From the NCBI GenBank assembly GCA_021295965.1, contig JAGWBI010000005.1, positions 85,763 through 129,460 on the forward strand: DNA of 43,698 nt, given 5' to 3'. This DNA is from Dehalococcoidia bacterium. GTDB lineage: Bacteria > Chloroflexota > Dehalococcoidia > Lucifugimonadales > UBA3495. The notes beneath the pieces were generated by a model. The model worked only from the letters and a program-made list of their open reading frames with translations, was not told where the DNA came from and made no database searches. Every line of letters starts with the position of its first letter. Within the stretch, counting starts at the first letter, position 1. This document shows positions 38,627 to 43,698 of this stretch, piece by piece. The translations under genes were made by a program, and so were the position numbers.

Positions 38627-38989
38627 ATGGCAAGATTGCTTGTGGATGCGAATATCCGTGGCAATGTTTTGGAGTTGCTCAGGGATGCGGGTCACGACGT
38701 ACTGTCGATTTATGAAGCTGCACGTGGTTTGACGGATGAAGAAGTTCTGGAATTAGCGGTCAGGGAATCTCGAATCTTGGTAACCTTGGATAAAACCGAC
38801 TTCGGGGCACTTATCTTTCAAGGTCAGTCACCCCATCCGCCCGCTGTAATTCTGTTTCGGATGCGCGGTATCACCTTGACTGATACACCGGAATTTATCA
38901 CGCGCAGCATCTCGACCCGGGATAACTGGGAGGGCTGTTTCTGGGTCATTGATGGGCGTAGCGTGAGGTCGCGTCCGTTTCCCGGTTGA
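38627..38989 (+). CDS. DUF5615 PIN-like toxin
   Basis: A 120-residue DUF5615 protein with a PIN-like nuclease fold: LLVDANIRGNVLELLRDAGHDV (first Asp in VDAN), then LTDEEVLELAVRESRILVTLDKTDFGALI, where the internal Asp of VTLDKTDFG is a metal ligand, and a C-terminal DNWEGCFWVIDGRSVRSRPFPG tail. Together with the DUF433 gene it forms an apparently intact toxin-antitoxin-like pair. AAGG lies five bases before ATG 38627. Confidence 0.85.
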   Translation: MARLLVDANIRGNVLELLRDAGHDVLSIYEAARGLTDEEVLELAVRESRILVTLDKTDFGALIFQGQSPHPPAVILFRMRGITLTDTPEFITRSISTRDNWEGCFWVIDGRSVRSRPFPG

Positions 38990-39016
38990 TGTGTCGGATG
39001 GTGGAGCAACTGTGCT

Positions 39017-39225
39017 ATGGATTGGCAAGAGCGCATCGTCACCGACCCAAAGATATTGTCGGGGCAACCAACGGTCAGGGGAACCCGGTTGTCGGTGGCG
39101 TTCATCCTGGACCAATTGGCGGACGGCGAGAGCGAGGCCAACCTATTAGCCGGCTATCCGCAGTTGTCGACGGACGATATACGGGCCTGCCTGCGCTACG
39201 CCGGCGGGCGTTTGGTAACTGGGGC
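39017..39225 (+). pseudogene. DUF433 antitoxin gene copy, truncated
   Basis: From ATG 39017 the sequence MDWQERIVTDPKILSGQPTV, RGTRLSVAFILDQLADGESEANLLAGYPQLSTDDIRACLRYAGG parallels the gene at 38337 through the DUF433 core, then changes to an unrelated frame at about 39215-39225. No stop closes it near the family's normal length; the frame stays open into the antisense of the Clp gene. It looks like a copy of the DUF433 gene that lost its 3' end and its toxin. Confidence 0.7.
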
Positions 39226-39500
39226 AGAACTGGCTTGGGGGGGCGGCTGTCCACGCCGTCAAGTATATCGCTCACCAATCGCCAAACTTGCCTACGCGCA
39301 GCCACGACGACGTGAAAGCAGCCGTCTGCCAATTAGACCGCCAGTATCCGACACTGCGCCTATCCAGCGACTTTGGGTACGCCGAAGTGTTGCATCGACA
39401 CTTTTACCGCGGCAATCTGCAAGCCCATCCGGTGCGGAACTCGTGGCGTCGCTCCCAGAGCCTTACTGCCAACCTGTTGTCCCTGATGCCAACACCATAA
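39226..39500 (+). other. Unassigned coding-like remnant
   Basis: A frame of about 90 codons, in which QNWLGGAAVHAVKYIAHQSP is followed by SHDDVKAAVCQLDRQYPTLR, then FGYAEVLHRHFYRGNL, ending in a stop at about 39500. It has no good start codon and no family that I recognise. It may be the C-terminal end of a lost gene. It follows directly on the truncated DUF433 copy. Confidence 0.35.
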
Positions 39501-39530
39501 CGCAGGGGCGAATAATCATTTGCCCCTGCG
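39501..39530 (-). terminator. Hairpin terminator of the Clp gene
   Basis: CGCAGGGGC and GCCCCTGCG are perfect 9-bp inverted arms with a 12-nt loop (GAATAATCATTT), ending nine bases beyond the Clp stop at 39539 in the direction of transcription. No long T-run follows on that strand, so efficiency is uncertain; position and structure fit a terminator. Confidence 0.55.
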
Positions 39531-39538
39531 CCTTTCGG

Positions 39539-42022
<2,484 letters not shown>

Positions 42023-42044
42023 AGCTATAGCCTCCTTGTTTGTA

Positions 42045-42392
42045 TTATTGCCGGCCCCGGGGCCGGGAAGCGCGACTGACGCTGCGAAGCTGAGCCACTT
42101 CTTCAGTCAGAGCTTCGACCTGGCTTTCCAATTCTTTTATGCGGTCGATCAGTTTCATGGCGACTTCCGCGCCCGCCAGATTGACGCCCATCTCGTCGGT
42201 GAAAGTCTTTATGCGGCGTAGCCGGTCCACGTCTGCCATGGAGTACAGTCGTTGCCGACCACCGGAACGCGAGGGCATCACCAGGCCCACGCGCTCGTAA
42301 TAGCGCAGGGTCTGGGCGTGGAGGCCCACCATGCGGGCGGCCACGCTGATGACGAAGCAGGGTTCGGTAGCGAAGTTGCTGTCCGGCATCAT
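42045..42392 (-). CDS. hspR: HspR-like MerR-family heat-shock repressor
   Basis: A 115-residue MerR-type regulator: CFVISVAARMVGLHAQTLRYYERVGLVMPSRSGGRQRLYSMADVDRLRRI (written in outline) is the winged-helix signature of HspR, followed by a dimerising coiled coil (LIDRIKELESQVEALTEEVAQL). HspR represses dnaK and clpB operons in Actinobacteria through HAIR inverted repeats. It lies between DnaJ (upstream) and the Clp ATPase (downstream), which fits. ATG 42392 has AGGAG eight bases upstream; ATG 42389 is next. Confidence 0.9.
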   Translation of the reverse strand: MMPDSNFATEPCFVISVAARMVGLHAQTLRYYERVGLVMPSRSGGRQRLYSMADVDRLRRIKTFTDEMGVNLAGAEVAMKLIDRIKELESQVEALTEEVAQLRSVSRASRPRGRQ

Positions 42393-42419
42393 CCGATTTG
42401 CTCCTTTGATTCTAACACT

Positions 42420-43343
42420 CTACCCATCGCCCGCGGCTTCGCGCAGTTGCTCGAACAGTTCCCGTTGCCGCTCCGTCAGGTTCTCAGGCAGCGTCACGTT
42501 GACCACGGCATACAGATTGCCGCGCCGGTCGGGATCGTTCAGGCGGGCCATACCCTGTCCCGCCAGGCGAAAACGCCGGCCGTTCTGCGTTTCCGGCGGC
42601 AATGTCAGTTCGACCTGGCCGCGCAGGGTTGGAACTTTGACGACACCGCCCAGCGCGGCATCGAAGACCGGTACGTCCACGGTGGTGTAAAGGTCGTCGC
42701 CCTGTCGCTCGAACTGCTGGTGCGGCAAACCCGATACCAGCAGGTTGAACTCGTCGCCGGAGTTGCCGCCGGCGGCGATGTGTACCCGCCCGCCGTCGGT
42801 GATGCCGGCCGGTATTTTCACCTCCAGCCGGCGGCCGTCGGGCAGGTTCACCAGCCGGGTGGTCCCCCGGTCGGCTTCCTCCAGCGTCACGTCCACCGGA
42901 ACGTCGGCCGGGCGTGGCCTGAACCGGTCGCCCCGGATACGCTGACCAATGTCGCCACCGATATCGGAGGCGAAACCGCCCAGCAGGTCCGACAGGGTTC
43001 CTCCGCCGGCAGTAAAGGTGAAACCACCCGGCGATTGGTCAAAGTTCCGGCCGCCGAAGTTCCCGCTCCGGAAAAACTGACTGAAGCCAGGGCCGGGTTC
43101 ACCCCGTTGCTCGAATTGCTCGGCCTGCTCCCAGCGTTCGCCGTAACGGTCGTACTTGGCCCGTTTGTCCGTATCCGAAAGCACCTCGTAGGCAGCGTTG
43201 ATGGACTTGAACCGCTCGGCGGCAGCATCGTCGCCCGGGTTCACGTCGGGATGGTGCTGCCGGGCCAGCCGGCGGTACGCCTGCCGTATCTCCTTCTCAT
43301 CGGCGTTGCGCGGGACCCCGAGGATGTCGTAGTAGTCAGCCAT
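42420..43343 (-). CDS. cbpA: DnaJ/CbpA-type co-chaperone
   Basis: A 307-residue J-domain protein: MADYYDILGVPRNADEKEIRQAYRRLARQHHPDVNP (J domain, HPD motif at about 33-35, written in outline), then a Gly/Phe-rich linker (residues about 70-115, RGEPGPGFSQFFRSGNFGGRNF), then two C-terminal peptide-binding domains (LPDGRRLEVKIPAGITDGGR and others). The zinc-finger CxxCxGxG region is absent, so it is of the CbpA type. It helps DnaK fold proteins. ATG 43343 was chosen as the family start; an upstream frame to 43427 overlaps the promoter. The operon order DnaJ-HspR-Clp is striking. Confidence 0.92.
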   Translation of the reverse strand: MADYYDILGVPRNADEKEIRQAYRRLARQHHPDVNPGDDAAAERFKSINAAYEVLSDTDKRAKYDRYGERWEQAEQFEQRGEPGPGFSQFFRSGNFGGRNFDQSPGGFTFTAGGGTLSDLLGGFASDIGGDIGQRIRGDRFRPRPADVPVDVTLEEADRGTTRLVNLPDGRRLEVKIPAGITDGGRVHIAAGGNSGDEFNLLVSGLPHQQFERQGDDLYTTVDVPVFDAALGGVVKVPTLRGQVELTLPPETQNGRRFRLAGQGMARLNDPDRRGNLYAVVNVTLPENLTERQRELFEQLREAAGDG

Positions 43344-43379
43344 CGTAGCGTCGGCCTGCACACAAATAACTTCCAATCC

Positions 43380-43408
43380 ATCATATATCACTATGTCCAC
43401 ATTGTCAA
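43380..43408 (-). promoter_or_regulatory. Promoter of the dnaJ-hspR-clp operon
   Basis: On the minus strand a perfect TTGACA (43408-43403) and TATGAT (43385-43380) are separated by 17 bp, the strongest promoter in the window. The start of transcription would lie near 43373, about 30 nt before ATG 43343. Confidence 0.75.
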
Positions 43409-43434
43409 ATAACTGATGTAATATCAATCATAAA

Positions 43435-43454
43435 CCTGATAAATATCTATCAAG
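43435..43454. promoter_or_regulatory. HAIR-like inverted repeat upstream of the heat-shock operon
   Basis: CCTGAT-N8-ATCAAG (43435-43454) resembles a degenerate HspR-binding HAIR site (typically CTTGAGT-N7-ACTCAAG). It lies 27 bp upstream of the -35 box rather than over the promoter, so it may be a distal operator or chance similarity in an AT-rich stretch. Confidence 0.3.
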
Positions 43455-43513
43455 AATGGGAGCCATCATACGATGGATTTGCGGGATCGCATGGATTGGC
43501 AAGACAAGACGGC

Positions 43514-43542
43514 TTGCCGCGTTTAACCAGGAGTGCTAAAAT
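43514..43542 (+). promoter_or_regulatory. tRNA-Asn promoter
   Basis: TTGCCG at 43514-43519, 17 bp, then TAAAAT at 43537-43542 preceded by TGC, which gives an extended -10 element. The start of transcription would fall near 43549, about 28 nt before the tRNA. Confidence 0.6.
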
Positions 43543-43576
43543 TATTTCACGTTGGGCCTGTGGCCCGGCGCTTTGC

Positions 43577-43651
43577 TCCCCTGTAGCTCAGCGGTAGAGC
43601 GGGCGGCTGTTAACCGCTAGGTCGCAGGTTCGAATCCTGCCGGGGGAGCCA
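43577..43651 (+). tRNA. tRNA-Asn (anticodon GTT)
   Basis: The sequence folds into a full tRNA: acceptor arms TCCCCTG (43577-43583) and CGGGGGA, D arm around TAGCTCAGCGGTAGAGC, anticodon arm GGCGG-CTGTTAA-CCGCT with anticodon GTT at 43609-43611, T arm with GGTTCGAATCC, and encoded CCA at 43649-43651. The anticodon reads AAC/AAU codons, asparagine. A promoter lies at 43514-43542. Confidence 0.96.
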
Positions 43652-43698
43652 TTTGCTGCTTGCAGCGCGGGGGTGACCAGCGGCGGATAGCGGTGCAT

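Overview
The window looks like a chromosome segment of a GC-rich (about 60-65%, estimated by eye) member of the Chloroflexota, probably of the Dehalococcoidia/SAR202 type. This is inferred from gene content: fused acetyl-CoA carboxylase carboxyltransferase (AccD-AccA), an HspR-DnaJ-Clp heat-shock operon, a CysM of the protein-thiocarboxylate type, luciferase-like flavin oxidoreductases, Uma2 nucleases, many DUF433/DUF5615, HicAB, VapBC and HigA modules, and many dispersed palindromic repeats. No marker here fixes the taxon.

Layout. 1-2650: accessory genes (repeat end, VapBC with a leaderless promoter, an RHH-like protein, a retropepsin-like pair, and DUF433 with a toxin reduced to its first codons). 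2653-6200: a frameshifted D-aminoacylase, a SufT-like/Mrp iron-sulfur pair and HicAB. 6217-11836 (minus): AccDA, TilS, a histidine phosphatase and a CNNM/CBS membrane protein. 12043-18187: TsaD, LysS, three tandem Uma2 genes and SerS. 18206-19104: a HicB-TPR fusion followed by HicA. 19139-26012: a polysaccharide-deacetylase-like gene, then a nitrile hydratase locus split into beta-N (frameshifted), beta-C and alpha genes. It is interrupted by a DUF7689-type cassette and an unknown gene, and holds two D-threonine-aldolase/D-serine-dehydratase-like paralogues with altered catalytic residues. 26064-31164: a repeat-bearing coiled-coil protein, RpiB and an alcohol dehydrogenase read divergently from a palindromic promoter region, a zinc-finger/HRDC/GIY-YIG protein behind a 34-bp palindrome, two HigA-like genes and an LLM oxidoreductase. 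31291-34410 (minus): a cysteine-depleted rubredoxin-knuckle-like protein, then CysM, a MoeB-like E1 enzyme and an IscR-like Rrf2 regulator. 34658-38274: a thioesterase, a small membrane protein, LarB, a UPF0104 membrane protein and a UbiA-type prenyltransferase. 38337-39530: intact and decaying DUF433/DUF5615 modules. 39539-43343 (minus): ClpC/ClpB-like ATPase, HspR and DnaJ/CbpA. A tRNA-Asn gene with its own promoter closes the window.

How genes work together. The translation set (TilS, TsaD, LysS, SerS, tRNA-Asn), lipid and membrane genes (AccDA, UbiA, UPF0104), Fe-S/sulfur genes (SufT, Mrp, Rrf2, MoeB, CysM) and the heat-shock operon are housekeeping. Between them sit toxin-antitoxin-like modules, nuclease genes and repeat elements in several stages of gain and decay. 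The least explained parts are the rebuilt nitrile hydratase locus with its catalytically altered PLP-fold pair, the HicB-TPR fusion, the mosaic Uma2 triplet and the HRDC/GIY-YIG protein. All calls come from reading the sequence; no database search was run.
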